64,000 nt of DNA. Origin: Malus domestica. Lineage: Eukaryota > Streptophyta > Magnoliopsida > Rosales > Rosaceae. This document shows, piece after piece, positions 36,068 to 47,045 of this stretch; position 1 is the first letter of the stretch; each line of letters starts with the position of its first letter. The stretch lies in assembly GCF_042453785.1 (NCBI RefSeq), contig NC_091664.1:10637001-10701000 (forward strand), read 5' to 3'. A program made the position numbers and the translations under genes. Under the pieces are notes generated by a model. It was not told the origin of the DNA. It saw only the letters and a program-made list of their open reading frames with translations, and searched no databases.

Positions 36068-37135
36068 TTAGATCGGCTCTGGTGGTGGCATAGAAGGCTG
36101 ATGGGGCCTCTGCTGATTATGGGGACAATTTATAGCTCTATGTCCCATCTGCCCACAAGTAAAACATCCACTGCTGCCCTGCTTACACTCTCCGAAATGC
36201 CTATTATCACATTTGCGGCATAAAGGAGCACTTCCTCTTCCAAAATCTCCCTGCCTTTGGAATCTAGGACTGCCTGAAAATCTACCACCTCTCCTCTGAC
36301 CAGTGGCACTAAAACCTCCACTGGAAAAGTTGGAACTAGTTCCACTTCTCTTAAAGCTCTGAGTCTTGCAAGGTTCTTGAGAAGACTGACCTTTACCTGT
36401 ATCATCTCTCATCTGATTTCCATCATTTTCTTTATCCTCATTATCGCTGGGCATATTCTCCGAATCTTCAATTCACAGCAGAACCTCATAAAACTCTTGA
36501 TAAGTAGCACAGGAAGTTGTCGTCGCCATAGAACGCCACTTCTTTTTAGTACCCAATCTGAAGCGACGAAGCATCTCAACCGAATTAGTAACAACCTCCG
36601 GGTGGTAGCGAGATAAATCAGTAAACCTCCTGTAGTACTCATTAGCCGTCATCTTTCCCTGCTTTAGATTTGTAAACTTTTGTTTCTTGCAATCTATATA
36701 CTTTGGAGGAATAAATCTCTTATGAAATAACTGCTTAAAAACTTCCCAATCAACAACTTCTTCTGGTGATAGCTAATAAGACTCTTGTCTCCACCAGGAT
36801 GCAGGCTGCTCCCTTAAAAACCAGGTAGTCGTCTCAACCCACCTGTCATCTGGAAGATTTCCCTGTCTATGCATCAAATGGAAAGTCTTCTTAAGATGAT
36901 TAATCTATTTCTCTGCTCCTTTAGACCCTTCATTACCCAAGAAATGATTCAACTTCAAATTATAAAGAGTCTCAAGAGGTGTCCTTTCGGGAGGACAAAG
37001 AGAAGACTGAATAGCATTAGCAATAGCTTCCCCTAACTGAGCGATATCGGGGAAACTAGGCTCAACAGAATGACGTGGATTTCTATGAGACAGCATAGTT
37101 CTGACAGAAGACACCAAAATAATTACAAAATTCAC
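36068..37135 (-). pseudogene. Retrotransposon gag (broken)
   Basis: The start ATG side is at 37135 ('RNPRHSVEPSFPD'). A stop at 36905-36907 and later frameshifts break the capsid region. The last frame, 36068-36454, carries an Arg/Gly-rich segment and two cysteine knuckles, 'CRKCDNRHFGEC' and 'CFTCGQMGHRAINC' (the second a canonical CCHC). Another stop region separates it from the protease. Confidence 0.88.
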
Positions 37136-37157
37136 AAGATATGCAGGACTGCAAACC

Positions 37158-37175
37158 TAGGCTTTGATACCAAAC
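37158..37175 (-). other. Primer-binding site of the Tekay-like element
   Basis: On the minus strand, directly after the 5' LTR end, the sequence TTTGGTATCAAAGCC appears. It resembles the complement of the 3' end of initiator methionine tRNA (TGGTATCAGAGCC), with one mismatch. Confidence 0.75.
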
Positions 37176-39444
37176 TAACACATCCCGACCTAGATCAAGG
37201 CATGTTGGTCATCACGTGAGGATGGCGTAGCCATGTGCCCAGTGCGGAAGCAATAGAGATATAAGGAAATACGAATAACTAAAAACCAAACCAACTAGAG
37301 CACTATATAAGATAAGGTGCAAATGTGATATTAAGTATGAGTTCACAATCAGAGCATAAGTAGCCTAAGTGCAGTCTAGCAGGACAAATACTAATTATAC
37401 AACCACAAAGATAATCCTACATTGGTGATAATCTGTCAGATCTGCCGTGAATTCCTCATAAGCCACCGACAAGCACTCCTAACTAGAACCTGGAGGGGCG
37501 CAAAACAGAAAGTGTAAGTGGGCAAAAACAAAGTTTTTCAAAACCATTTCATTTAACAAAAGTTCTAACCCCTCGCCGTAAAACCTGTATAATTTCCCAG
37601 AAAATAGAATGTATAAATATAGATACATATCTCAAAACCATGCTCAGAAAACGATATTCCTAAGTATGTCATGCCAAATAACTCAAATAACCGAATAAGT
37701 AACTCAGGTGAAATAATATATCAGCCGGATCCACCTAAAGTGGCATGTACGGCTGAATCTATAACTCAACAAGTATGCTTACACACGAGTCGGAACCACC
37801 TAAAGTAGTTTGTACGACAGGACTGGGTGTAAATAAATAAATACGCTCTAGTGCTACGATCACGTGAAGACTATGCGAATAATCGCGGGTGACCTACGAG
37901 TTGGAACCACCTATAGTGGTCTGTATGACAAGACTGTGCACCTAACTTGGATCCAAGGTGAGCGTATAATGTGGGAGGTGAACATCACATGAATGCATGT
38001 GCCCTGGCCACGGGCGGGAGCATTAACACCAGGGTGCAGGTTTATAAATTCTCAACACATCTCACATAATCATCAATTCACATATAAACAATCTACAACT
38101 TACCTGGTACTTACCTGAGTGTCCACAACGTCAAATCACATTATGCATACTATACTAATTCATACTCTAAATATAACTCAATATGCATGGCATTTCAAAA
38201 CATAATTTCAGTTAAACGCACTTTCTGGGAAAAACACCAAGTATATAAGTATATATTGAAAACCAAAAGCCCACTCACTGATATGTGGAAGGGTCATAAC
38301 CCCCGAGCCTTGCTTGACTGCACTCGTCCTTAGGATAGGTCTCACCTATATGCGAAACAACTATATAAACGTTATTTAAAGCACACAACCAAGACTAGCT
38401 AATAACTTCTCATACAATGCTCAAATGGGGTGTTTGAATATACCAACGTGATCTACTCAACCTCATGAACATCCCCATATTTATTTTTAAAAATTTGGAT
38501 GTCCCACGCGCAGCCACGCGACGGCCAAGGCACATCTAGACTCGCCCCCACGTGCGGCCAAACCCTAACTGAGCCTAACGGCTGTTAGGAATATTTCGTT
38601 AAAACCTTAATAAAAGTTAACGAAATTACCTGAAGCTGTTAGAATATTCCGTCCGATTTGACGGAATATTCTCCTTTATCTTCCTTGGTTCGCCGAAGAC
38701 CGTCGTCGGTGCCGCTGCGATCGCTGGTTTCTGGAAAATATTCAAACCTTAATTTCTCACTTATTTTTGCACCAAAATCCATGAAATTTGTCTTAAAATG
38801 AAGCTTAGAGTGAGTAGAACACATTCTTACCACTTTCAAGCCTTGAAATCCACAGGATCTCGCTGGAGAAACTTCGATAATCCGGCCAAAATTTGAAACT
38901 CGTCAAACTAAGCTTCCCTACATCCAAAACACTCAAACTTTCTTCCTCGAGCTTCGTGAAGATGTTCTAAAGCTTCTTAGGACCTCAAAAGTCCTTGAAA
39001 AGTCCACAATTACGATCACATGAACAATGCTCAAAATCGGGGTTCTTGGTTTCTCAAGAAAACAAAGGCTTCACGTCCAATGAAAGGTATGGATGGGTTC
39101 TTAAGCTCACAAGGAACACGAAAGCAGGCTCCTCGACGTCAATCCGTGAAGAAATGGTCTAGTTTGAGGTTTGTTCGTATAGTTGTATGGACTTTCAGAA
39201 AAATCCGAGATAATGAGAGAGAGAAGGGTCAACGAGGTTGTTTGGGTGTGTGTATGTGGTCCTAGTTTGGGCTACCAACCAAAACAAACAAAAGCTTAAG
39301 TCCTAAATGGGTCCAAACACTTAAGAACGATTTTAATTGGTCCAAATCCTTAGCCCAATAACACAAACCATCACCAACACGCTCAAGGGCAATTTAGTCA
39401 TTTCACGCCATCGATAAAAAAAAAATTCGGGACGAGCTATGACA
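37176..39444 (-). repeat. 5' LTR of the Tekay-like element (2269 bp)
   Basis: Intact LTR, TAACACATCCCG to GAGCTATGACA on the plus strand. Its inner edge abuts the primer-binding site and its outer edge the ACAAC duplication. It aligns throughout with 24447-26176 and 31724-32242. Confidence 0.9.
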
Positions 39445-39449
39445 ACAAC

Positions 39450-41119
39450 ACCACCAACCGTTATGCAATTTAATATTAAATTTAATAACAATTAAAATTA
39501 AATTTCATGTGTTTAATATTTGGTGAACAGAGGCATTTAACATTTTTTTTTCTATTAATTAGTATATAAAATTTAACCAAAAAATTAGTGTATAAAATAA
39601 TTATCTCAATTAAGGGCATTTTAGTAATTATATTGATTTCTATTCCGATTCAGGTGAATTAGTAAATAGTTTATATGGAATCTATTCCAATCTTGTTCCA
39701 ATTCCAGAAGGTTTTAATAAATAACTTCAAGATGAATTCAATTCTGACACTTTTCCATTCCAACTCCTCATTAATTAATTCTTCGCATTTTGATTATGAA
39801 TTAGTAAACGAGCCACTAATTGATTGTAATTGCTCATCGGCTTGATGCTCCTAGGTGGGAGATGAAGACAATGATTATTTATTTATTTATTTAAAATATT
39901 TTATTTCTTTTTTCTATTTAAGTTTTATTGGTTTTAGTTTTTAACTCTTTTAAAAATATTTTTTTATAGTTATTCTATGTGGGACCGTATAATTGGATAT
40001 GAGGGACCCTCTAGCGTGTTACATCAGTACACTACAAATTTTATTTATTTATTTTTGTCGAAAGTACACTACAAAAAATTTAACGAAAAGACAAATGAAC
40101 GACCAAATTGATTTGTCAGACTCATTTTTAAGGATCAAATTGATTAATTGAAAATTTCAATGAACATTTTGGTTGATATGTCATCCGTCCAACTTCAGAA
40201 ATCAATTGTTATAAAACCATTAGGGGTGTGATATCCGCACACCCCATTTTATTCTTACACACATTTTTAATTTTCGGCCGTTGGATCAGATGAATTGAAG
40301 AAGATCAACGGACAGAAATTATTAAGGGGTGTGTGAGAAGTAAAATGGATGTGTGGATAGCACACCCCAAACCATTATTTACTTTTTTACTATTTTATGT
40401 AATTTTACTTTTTTTTTATTATTCGACAAAAGCACCCCTATCAATTTTTATCACTTATTTTAGATTAGTTTTGATTTTTTTTTGTTTCATGGGCTTTTTA
40501 GTCCAGTTATTTTTTGTGAATCCCAAAATGAGACTCTAGTTTTTTAAGAGAATCTTTAAAGGAAATGTCAAATTTCAAACATAATATTCAAATTCAACAA
40601 TTTATGTGGCACTTTAATATTTTCAAGATTTTGCTCTTCAACGATATGTAAAATTAAAGGATTATTTTATTATTAAACTATTATAATAAATATTTTAAAA
40701 CAGAAAGATAATAATAAAATTAATAAAATGTATTTAATAATCAAATAAAAAAATATTTGAAGCTGCAGTTGATTTTGGCAAGATAGGTGAGGGCTGCCAA
40801 TATATGTCATGCTGCATCAAATTTGGTTCTTCAATTGGAAAACATTGTTGCTATTTTTTTTTTTAACTTTTTGTATTTACCTGAACATTTTGACATCTTC
40901 TTTAACGATACCATAATAATAAAGTTACGATTTGGACCATAAGTTGTGTGAACCAGCCACTAAATTAATTGAGGAGAAGCTCCTCCTCAATCACGAGGAG
41001 CCAAATCTTTCTCTGATAAAGAAAAAGGGAAACAGAAAAAGGTGACCAGAAAAAAAGAAAAGAATAAAACTGATAATTTAACATTTAAACGGTTTTAGGG
41101 CTTTTCTCAAGCAGGGAAA
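39450..41119. other. AT-rich intergenic DNA and promoter region of the ICT1-like gene
   Basis: 39450-40210 is AT-rich; a MITE-like remnant lies near 39650-39815, and a segment at 40090-40210 resembles the arms of the 8.3-10.8 kb inverted-repeat element. 40369-40960 is AT-rich without recognisable genes. From about 40970 a purine-rich leader (AAAGAAAAAGG type) precedes the ATG at 41120. Confidence 0.4.
40222..40368. mobile_element. hAT-type MITE, about 147 bp
   Basis: Ends AGGGGTGTGATATCCGCACAC and its inverted partner (GTGTGGATAGCACACCCC), flanked by a perfect 8-bp duplication AAACCATT (40214-40221 and 40369-40376). The inner segment 'GTTGGATCAGATGAATTGAA' is shared with the copy at 46895-47045. 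Confidence 0.75.
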
Positions 41120-43618
41120 ATGGCGGTTCTGAGAACCACAACGAACATGATCCTCAGGCACATCTGCCGACCATCCTTGTCATTTCCTTCATCAATCCCT
41201 ACGATTGTACTCCGCTCCTCCAATGGAGGAACCGGAATCGGAATCGGAATCGGAATCGGCCGTGTCCGTTGCGCCGCTTCGGACTCCGGCGGCAGCGGGA
41301 ACAAGGTGTCGGCTCGGCTCTCGCAGGTCAACCAGCTCCTGCAAGCGGCCGAGGAGCGAGCTCTCTCGGCTGACAAACATCCCCCTCCTAAAATCACGCT
41401 AGGTCACTGCCGCTATTCCAATTATGTTTCTATTGATTACTGAATATTTCTGTCTGTTTCGGTGGATTTTCTACTTCTGGTTATCGAAAAACTTGTGTAA
41501 TTGCTTAATTTGCAGCATAATATTATGATTATTATTTCGTAATTAATTTATTGCATCGTGTAATTAGACAGAAAATGATAGAAATTAAGTGTAGAATGAT
41601 GGTTTTTTTCATTCTCTATGTTGTGTTTAAAGTGGTAGAAATTATTTTTTAATGGGACTAACGTCGAGGATTCTATCCATTCGACTTGCTATGAGAAATC
41701 TAATACCGCCAATTGATTTAATCATTCAATTATGTACTACTTACCATTCTATGAATTTGCATACTTTGCCCGGCGAACATGAATTATAGCAACCGAGACT
41801 TACTTATTTGCCAACAGCCGGGGGCGGTTGATTGCATGTTTTACCGCAATGTTTTAGTGTTTACGTTAAACATTCTTCTATTTGATCATTTGTTTTTTTT
41901 CTTTTATGTATGTGTGAAGACCATGTAACTGTTAGTTTTGCCAGAAGTGGAGGGCCTGGAGGGCAGAATGTTAACAAAGGTCTGTGAACGTCTTTGCTTT
42001 TGTCCATGGATTGCAGTTTTGTATTCTTTTCTTTTGGTATTATCCAAGTGTTACTTTTGTTCTGCTATCGATTGCACAGTGAACACCAAGGTGGACATGC
42101 GCTTCAATGTAGAAAAGGCGTATTGGCTAAGTGAATGGGTCAGGGAGAGGATTTTGCAAATGGTATGTGGCTGTGAATCCTAATTTCCACGACTTGTGTT
42201 CTTACTGTTAAGAAAAATAAGAACGTCTTTGTTAGACGGAGGGCAGTATTGATCATTATTATTCCAGTCACTGAAGTAAGATATGCTCAGAAGTCAGAAC
42301 GCATAAGAGTGGTGGATTTTACTTATATGCATGTAATACATGGGAGTAGGAGGGGTTTTTGATGAGGGAATCCCTTCATGAGAATTTTGAAACGGAAATG
42401 AGAAAGAGCTCATATCGTAGTCCCTGCATAATGCCTACCGATATCTCATTAATTTTACTGGACAGTTGTGTAACTTTAGAATATTTGGGTGTCCACAAAC
42501 TCTTTTGATGTTGGCATGTTTACTCATATTGCACCCAACGATGCCTCAAAACGACAAACACTACATGAGCATGTTGAATGTGCGTGCCCTAGAATAGTAA
42601 CCCCAGCCTCAATAATTTTAATAAACCCATACTGTATGCATTATTGCCGAGCCTGGTAGCGTAGGCTTGTAACTAAGCAGGGCATTAAAACGATTGATGG
42701 ATGATGGAGCCTTAGTCAAGTGAGGCATGGTGTTCGAAATTCTATTCACCACTCTTGTGAAGTCACTTTAAGCATGCCCTAAGCCCCTTGGGTTAGTAGG
42801 GCCGCCCCACCCTTACGAGTGGGGTAGCAAACTTTCTTTCTATTGTCTATCTACAATTGTATGCGTTATATGTTGGTTGGTAGTCTCCTTTTTGTTGTGA
42901 TTAGTTGACCAAACTTTCTTTCTATTGTCTATCTACAATTGTTCATTTTTCTGGTTATTAACAGGAGAAGAATCGGATCAACAAAGATGGGGAGCTTGTG
43001 ATTTCTTCAACTAAGACTCGGACGCAAAAGTAAACTTCTTTTCTCTTCTCTCCTCTATGTTATCAGTTCTGCTTATGTTTTTCCAAATGAATTTGGTTTG
43101 GTGCAACCATTTTTCTTCAGGGGTAATATTGAAGATGCTCTGGAGAAATTTCAGGTAGTAAAAATCAATGCGTATTATTTACGTTTTGTGGGATGATGCG
43201 TTATGGCCAGTGTTTTGGTGCAAATACATAAGATGATTCACTCAATTATGGGAAATAAGATTGCCTAGATTTTGGCCATTCCCCAAACCGTTCTGATAAA
43301 TTAGTGAAACAGGCAATTATTGATGCTGCTTCTTATGTCCCACCTCCTCCCTCGGAAGAGCAAAAGAAGAAGATAGCTAAAATGTGAGAGCTCGTTATCA
43401 TGTGTTTGCAGATTTTTTACCTTTAGTTTTGCTGCTGGCCTCTTCACAATACCCCTTGTACTCTGTAATTTCTTTGTGTTCGGAATTGTTTTGGCTCTGA
43501 TATTGTCATTGTCTCTCTGTTTTGTAGGGCTGCCATTGGGGAACAAAAACGCCTTAAGAGCAAGAAGGTTCTTTCAGACAAAAAAGCATTTAGAAGAAGC
43601 CGAGACAGTTGGGACTGA
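41120..43618 (+). CDS. ICT1/ArfB-type peptidyl-tRNA hydrolase (GGQ domain)
   Basis: Seven exons: 41120-41402, 41920-41979, 42080-42162, 42965-43029, 43121-43154, 43313-43383, 43528-43618, in frame for 228 aa. Exon 2 encodes 'HVTVSFARSGGPGGQNVNK' with the catalytic GGQ at residues 108-110. Exon 3 continues 'NTKVDMRFN'. A basic tail (exons 6-7: 'EEQKKKIAK', 'RLKSKKVLSDKK') matches the positively charged C-terminus of ArfB/ICT1, which probes the empty mRNA channel. Known role: hydrolysis of peptidyl-tRNA on stalled ribosomes without a stop codon. The Ser/Arg/Thr-rich N-terminus (about 75 residues) reads as an organelle transit peptide; chloroplast or mitochondrion cannot be told. A (GGAATC)4 hexamer array encodes a Gly-Ile repeat within it. 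Confidence 0.92.
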
Positions 43619-44280
43619 CTGCTATTATAGTTGATAATTTTGTACGTGTTGGAAGTTGGCACGCTCTCTCCTCACTCGCAATCCGGTTGTTTGTCATTCA
43701 TAAGCTGTTACTACTATGTCCGTCCTGCACCGCGTCTAAGCAATATTGATCCAAGCAGAGGCCGGTGCATCATGTTCGTATGGAGACAATTCAAGGGCAG
43801 ACACCTCGGATTCAAGGGCAGACTCGCTAAATGTTAAGGGAATACGTTGTCCATGAGTAATGTTGAAAATACCAGTTGCTGAACATGGCCTTTCAAATCT
43901 TTACCTTGTATATGAAATTCAACGTAGAAGCTCGGGTTTTCGCCTCTACCATAAACTGCTCGTTGCTTAGATTAAGACGTGTTTCCTCAAACCCTCAGTT
44001 GCTTAAGATTTGCAGCGCGTTATTTCCGCAAAGGCTCGGATATTTTCCAGCTGCCGGTAAACGCTTTCAGAGGGGAAAACAATATAAATTGAACTGAATG
44101 TCTGAAATTAACATATTCCGGAACACTACAGAATTTTTGTAAAAGATGATTGGGTCCATGAGACAAACTTTGTACACAATTGGGTTCACAGAGACAAAAC
44201 TATGTGCATTTACAGATTAAAAAACAATTATGGAAAAAAGTTACAAAAAAATTAAAAAAATTACTATTTCTCGAGGAAAA
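43619..44280. other. Shared 3' flank of two convergent genes
   Basis: Lies between the stop of the ICT1-like gene and the stop of the DUF1442 gene and probably holds both 3' UTRs. The 73-codon open frame at 43876-44097 has no recognisable domain. No canonical AATAAA is close to either stop. Confidence 0.45.
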
Positions 44281-45151
44281 TTACTTTCTGATAACATGTT
44301 CTTCCCCGGATCGTTGATCAAAATGTTTAACCCATTTATTTTCTCCTTTTCCCGACTCCAAATTCCCTCCACTGCTGGACACGTGCGCCATATCCAGACC
44401 CTTCCCGACCGGCAAAAAAACCGACCGGACCACGCGCCGCGACCCACAATCCACCACGCTCCGCCACCGGAAGCTCGAAGCGTTTCTCGAACTAGCGTTT
44501 TTGCACACAAGCACCGCCCCCCGATGGCTGAGCCGCGCCTGCCTTAAAACCCTTGCGAAGTCCTTCCGCTTCGAATCCACTACCAGAAAATCCACCCCCA
44601 CGAGCCCAGCCATCACCTCCTCCGGCTCCCCCACAAGCACTTCCGCCTCCATCCCCGCCTCCTTCATCGCCGCCGCGTATTCTTCCCTCGACTGCTCGTC
44701 TGGCACCACGCACACGTGCCTCCCGCGCGTGTGGCGGCTGGCGATTTCAAGCCCAATGCTGGTGGCGATCACCCCTCCCGAAGACCACGTCTCGACGATG
44801 AACTCCGCGTTCCAGCCGGCCGCCATGGCCGAAACAAGCTCCGCCACGCCGGATTCTTGAAAAACCTCGCACTGCGAACAAAACCCCCATCACGAAATTA
44901 ATTAATTCGCTAAAATGAATGATTAACAAGGCATCAAAATTGATTAAAGCAAGAAACTTTTTATTCTTCGAACAAAACCCACATCGCAAAATCAATAAAA
45001 CCGATCGAATTAACCATTAAAATAACAAAAGACCATGAAATTCAATCAAACAAGGAACTTTTGGGCTTTGAGGAATGAAAGAATTGCTTACGGATCGGAC
45101 GGTGTCGATGTAGGCCTTCGTTGCAGTATCAGGGGACCAAATCAGCTTCAT
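44281..45151 (-). CDS. DUF1442 family protein
   Basis: Two exons, 45092-45151 (20 codons) and 44281-44871, joined in frame for 216 aa. The N-terminus 'MKLIWSPDTATKAYIDTV' and following 'ESGVAELVSAMAAGWNA' are the signature of plant DUF1442 proteins. Later landmarks are 'GIVATSIGLEIAS'-like (here GGVIATSIGLEIA), 'CVVPDEQS' and 'VDFLVVDSKRKDFARVL', reminiscent of a Rossmann-type methyltransferase fold with its C-terminal strands. Function is unknown; no catalytic residue can be assigned. Exon 2 is strikingly GC-rich against AT-rich flanks. The start is the only ATG upstream of the conserved LIWSP. The gene converges on the ICT1-like gene. Confidence 0.9.
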
Positions 45152-46225
45152 TTTCTCTGTCAAATTCCACTTCCGATTCTTCTTCTTTGCTTTTAATTGT
45201 TGCACAGATGGATCAAATGGTTTTTTTTTTTTTTTTTCCCTTCTAAATTTCTAAATTTTGGAAGAGGTGGGTGCTTTTCTTTGATGGAAAGCTAATAAAA
45301 TTCTGGGTTCGAGAAACAGTGTGTCCAAGTTTTGGGTTTATATGCGAGAGAAGGACAGAGGTCCTTCAAGGGCTTCTCGAGAACCGTTGACATTGTGCCG
45401 CTGCCGCGCATGACCAACGTGTTCGATTGCTATTAGTTTCAAGATATGTCTAGCTTTTTATTTATTTATTTATTTTGTGCACACCAACCTGGTTTTCTGT
45501 GTGCTTTCTATTTAGGTAAAATGTACAGGTTGGAGAGTTTGTATTTGTGTTCCAATTTTGTCAGATAACCCAATTTTTCTGCCTCAATTCCTCCTAATAT
45601 TGTGGATTTGAGTAAATACTACACTTGGACAAAATCAAATCAATTCCCAAAGTTTGGACTTTGAGTAAAAGTGTGTTTTAGTAGTTGTTTATATTTGTGT
45701 TTGATCATATCTATGTTTATTTTTAGTACGTAAGATACTGTATGTTATCCACGTTTATTTTTAACTATATATCGTTAATGATGCTATAGTGTAACTAAAT
45801 TCATTTGTTTCGCCTTATCCGAAATAAGAAATAGATGAAAACATAATGTTGCAATGTATCTAGTTGTGGTTGAATTTGTGAGTGAAAATGATGGGTGCGA
45901 TTGATTTTATACGCATTAAAACAGAAGAACTCTATGCTTGTACGGCATTAAAATAGCGTACCTGTGTCAAATTTCAAATACCATGAGAATATAATATATA
46001 TGATTAGATGTTCAACCATGAATTTACATTTATTTTTAATTTCAAAGAGTTGCTAAATCTCAAATTTTAAAACATTTGACCCCAAAATAAAAAGGAAAAT
46101 ATACAACAAGTTGCCTCAGCCGTGATGATATATACGCAGCGTCACTGATCAAGACAAATTAGAAAATTTAAAAACAAAACAATGTACACAGATTATAGTT
46201 AATCAGGGTTAGTGGTTTTATTAAG
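45152..46225. other. 5' flank of the DUF1442 gene and AT-rich intergenic DNA
   Basis: A T-rich tract (45221-45239) and leader sequence precede the minus-strand gene; beyond about 45450 the DNA is AT-rich without recognisable coding sequence. Confidence 0.4.
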
Positions 46226-46567
46226 GGCTAATTTAGTATTGCTGTGCTTTGAAAAACAAACTACTTATGCTTTGTTGTGAGAATAAGCAACTGTAAAATA
46301 ATGTAACAGGTGTTTGGTAAACTTTTTTGTAAAAATGATTTTGAAAAAAAAAAGTAGTATGATACTGTTTGGTAAACTTTTATGTAAAATAGATGTGAAA
46401 AAAACCGGTTTTTCAAAGCTGGGTTTTGCATCTTTGTGTTTTTGGCTTTTTTTCATCCAAAACTGTGAAAAAAAACTGAAACTGAATATTTACCAAACAC
46501 AAAAAAACTGCCAACTTTTTTTTATATCTATTTTTTTCATAATCACCTCAGTACTAAACCAGAACTA
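46226..46567. mobile_element. MITE-like element (copy 2 of the 15.1 kb family)
   Basis: In inverse orientation it repeats the blocks of 15092-15421: 'AGTATTGCTGTGCTTTG', 'TGAGAATAAGCA', 'GTTTGGTAAACTTTT' twice, 'AAAACTGTGAAAAAAA' and the end 'ACCTCAGTACTAAACCAG'. Confidence 0.6.
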
Positions 46568-46596
46568 AGTGTATGCATGGCAGCCAAAGTCAAATA

Positions 46597-46597
46597 T

Positions 46598-46634
<37 letters not shown>
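46597..46634. repeat. (AG)n microsatellite
   Basis: AGAGAAAG followed by an AG run of about 16 units and a G7 tract. The open frame across it (46569-46841) is a composition artefact. Confidence 0.95.
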
Positions 46635-46641
<7 letters not shown>

Positions 46642-46894
46642 ACGGCGTCCCTAAACCGGAGGGTAAGTGGGAAGCACAAAAAAGCCAATGTCAACGTCCT
46701 CCACCTGCCTTTGACGTCAAATCTCTATCGCTTCACGCTGATTGGGTGGTGGTTGCCACGTCATACGCCTGTGGACCAGTTCTAGGGCTCATTTTTCTAG
46801 GCTATCTGCAGACTGCAATGCACGTAAAAAGTGAAGTTTAATGTTAATTTTTTTACTTCAAATTTGACCCAATTTCCTTTCTATGCATAAAAAA

Positions 46895-47045
46895 AATATA
46901 TATGATATCTACACATTTTATTTTATTTCTTACATATTTTTTTAATTTTCGACCGTTGGATCAGATGAATTGAAGAAGATCAGCAGAGAGAAAATTATCA
47001 AGAATGTGTGAGAAGTAAAATGAGGTGTGTAGATAGCACATCCTA
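46895..47045. mobile_element. hAT-type MITE (degraded copy)
   Basis: Shares 'GTTGGATCAGATGAATTGAA' and the end 'GTGTGTAGATAGCACATCC' with the MITE at 40222-40368. The termini are weathered and no clean duplication remains. Confidence 0.6.

Larger units (their letters stand above)
24447..39444 (-). mobile_element. Ty3/gypsy (Tekay-like) LTR retrotransposon, decayed, with nested insertion
   Basis: Both LTRs start TAACACA and end (C/T)(G/A)TGACA on the plus strand. The whole is flanked by a perfect 5-bp duplication ACAAC (24442-24446 and 39445-39449). Order on the minus strand: 5' LTR 37176-39444, primer-binding site, gag, protease, reverse transcriptase, RNase H, integrase with chromodomain-like tail, polypurine tract, 3' LTR 24447-32242 (split by another element at 26177-31718). 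Gag-pol is broken by many stops and frameshifts, and the LTRs differ at many sites, so the copy is old and cannot encode a working polyprotein. Lineage is inferred from long LTRs, an initiator-Met primer site and the C-terminal domain. Confidence 0.92.

Noticed and set aside
35855..36616. Plus-strand frames over the gag region
   Set aside because: Shadows of the minus-strand gag-pol.
42640..42720. tRNA-like segment ('GCCTGGTAGCGTAGGCTTGTAAC')
   Set aside because: I could not fold an acceptor stem or a proper anticodon arm; it looks like part of a repeat in the intron.
44501..44860. 119-codon plus-strand frame and a 73-codon minus frame in the same place
   Set aside because: Shadow frames of the GC-rich DUF1442 exon.
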